This document shows positions 35,083-36,100 of a stretch of 36,100 nucleotides of DNA, piece by piece. The stretch spans positions 1 through 36,100 of the forward strand of contig NZ_MWVI01000047.1 of NCBI RefSeq assembly GCF_002087295.1. The letters are read 5' to 3'. The DNA is from Vreelandella lionensis. Its GTDB lineage: Bacteria; Pseudomonadota; Gammaproteobacteria; Pseudomonadales; Halomonadaceae. The notes beneath the pieces are model-generated. The model was not told where the DNA came from. It made no database searches and worked only from the letters and a program-made list of their open reading frames with translations. How positions within the stretch are numbered: position 1 is the first letter of the stretch; every line of letters begins with the position of its first letter. A program made the translations under genes and the position numbers.

Positions 35083-36088
35083 ATGAGCTTAAGCCTCAAC
35101 GGTGTAACCCTGGCAAGCGTTCGAGAGCGCGACCAACAAGACCCGCTGGCCCACTTCAAACAGCGCTTCGCCCTGCCCGAAGGCGTGCTTTACCTGGATG
35201 GTAACTCCCTGGGCGCCCAACCAATGGCGGCCAAGCAGGCCGTCACTAATACCCTAGACCAAATGGCGCGACGAGTTAATCAAAGGCTGGAACCAGGGCT
35301 GGTTCGATGCACCAGAGCGCCTGGGCAACCTATTGGCTCCGATTATTGGCGCCAGGCACGGCGAAGTGAGCGTTACCGACAATATCACTTTGAATATCTT
35401 TAAGTTACTAGGGTATATCTGGCAGCAACGACCGGCGGAGCGGCAGGCAGTGCTGTCCGAAGGCGGCAACTTCCCCACCGATGGCTATATTGCTCAAGGC
35501 TTTTGCAGAGTAAGCGGTGCTGAGCACAGTTTTCTGCCCGAAGATGGAGATCTGGCTGCACACTTGGATGGTGTGGCAGTAGTGGTGCTTAGCCAAGTGA
35601 ACTACCGCACGGGCAAGCTCCGCGATATAGCCGCTACTACGAAGCTGATTAACGATCACGGTGCCGAAGTGATCTGGGACCTTGCCCACTCGGCAGGTGC
35701 TCTGCCTATTGACCTTAACGGCGCGGGGGCACGCTATGCGGTGGGCTGCACCTATAAGTATCTGAATGGCGGCCCTGGTGCTCCGGCGTTTCTCTATGTC
35801 CATAAAGATGTGCAAGACGGCGGCTGGCAGCCGCTTTCCGGTTGGCACGGTCACGCCTCGCCGTTTGCGTTTGATGCCGATTACGCCCCTGCTGGCGATA
35901 TTTCTCGTTTTCGCACTGGCACACACTCCGCCCTTGCCTACACAGCGCTCGAAGCCTCGCTTTCTCTATGGGCCGAAGTAGATATGCAGGCACTGCGCGA
36001 TAAAAGTCTGGCTATGAGTGAGCTGTTCCGCGAGTGCCTAGCCGACAGTTTGGAAGCCCACGGCATTAAAGATATCCTGAATCCGTGA
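35083..36088 (+). pseudogene. kynU: Kynureninase, frameshifted and cut short
   Basis: PLP enzyme that cleaves kynurenine to anthranilate and alanine. The ATG at 35083 has GGAG seven bases upstream. The first frame gives [19 protein letters not shown] and TLDQ; then one extra A at 35261-35263 breaks it. Dropping that A restores [35 protein letters not shown] and the rest, including the PLP-lysine region YAVGCTYKYLNGGPGAPAF. The reading then meets TGA at 36086-36088 after ~335 residues, while the family usually has ~420. The window ends 12 bases later, so I cannot tell whether this is a nonsense change, a further indel or real truncation. It forms an operon with kynA. Confidence 0.85.
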
Positions 36089-36100
36089 GACCGGCCCCCG

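Noticed and set aside
35408..35926. A 172-codon minus-strand frame opposite kynureninase
   Set aside because: The plus-strand translation matches kynureninase across this whole stretch.

Overview
The window reads as a chromosomal segment of a moderately GC-rich gammaproteobacterium. The best guess is a Halomonadaceae member (Halomonas/Vreelandella type), judged from the protein style and gene mix: BenE with an XRE-cupin regulator, DUF3034, AmpG, and kynA-kynU. This placement is inference, because no rRNA or other marker was seen. No tRNA, rRNA, CRISPR array, transposase or phage gene was recognised.

Layout. (1) 1-4500, minus strand: glycerol kinase glpK with its terminator, the DeoR-type regulator glpR, and a frame-broken SLC13/TrkA-C anion transporter. 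(2) 4550-9500: an acyl-CoA module of two crotonase-fold proteins around an ADP-forming acyl-CoA synthetase, divergent from an RpiR-family regulator with candidate AT-rich operators. (3) 9520-12500: a REP-like palindrome, a quinone oxidoreductase broken by two single-base insertions, a cytoplasmic glycerophosphodiesterase (a functional echo of glpK/glpR) and endonuclease IV. (4) 12470-14460: an XRE-cupin regulator divergent from a BenE-type transporter, with two identical 18-bp palindromic operators between them. (5) 14490-17500: a lipoprotein, proS and a small lytic transglycosylase. (6) 17500-25450: the most unusual part. A Tat-signal protein made of Tyr-Ser-Arg-Pro repeats is co-transcribed with an HPr-kinase-like/PqqD fusion. 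Divergent from it runs a cupredoxin, a GGDEF-EAL phosphodiesterase, a DUF3034 outer-membrane protein and a lipid-anchored truncated haemoglobin. Facing these is a periplasmic SUOX-fold protein overlapping an active-looking diguanylate cyclase. (7) 25560-28000: a 41-residue membrane protein behind two FNR/ANR-like boxes, an FKBP isomerase and ampG. (8) 27960-33300: a SEC-C/TPR protein (frame-broken), an ABC1/UbiB kinase and topoisomerase III. (9) 33400-36100: a small cupin protein and the tryptophan-catabolic kynA and kynU (frame-broken, cut by the window end).

How the genes work together. Region 6 couples c-di-GMP synthesis and breakdown to envelope proteins able to bind copper, haem or a pterin-like ligand. 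This suggests envelope redox or gas sensing, with a possible peptide-modification side system. Region 2 would activate an organic acid to its CoA ester and hydrate it under RpiR control.

A recurring feature is single-base indels in otherwise intact genes: six clear cases in five genes and one possible further case, several in or next to short homopolymers. Most of these genes keep full-length, well-conserved reading on both sides of the break. Sequencing or assembly error is therefore at least as likely as true pseudogenes, and the reader should treat those genes as possibly functional.
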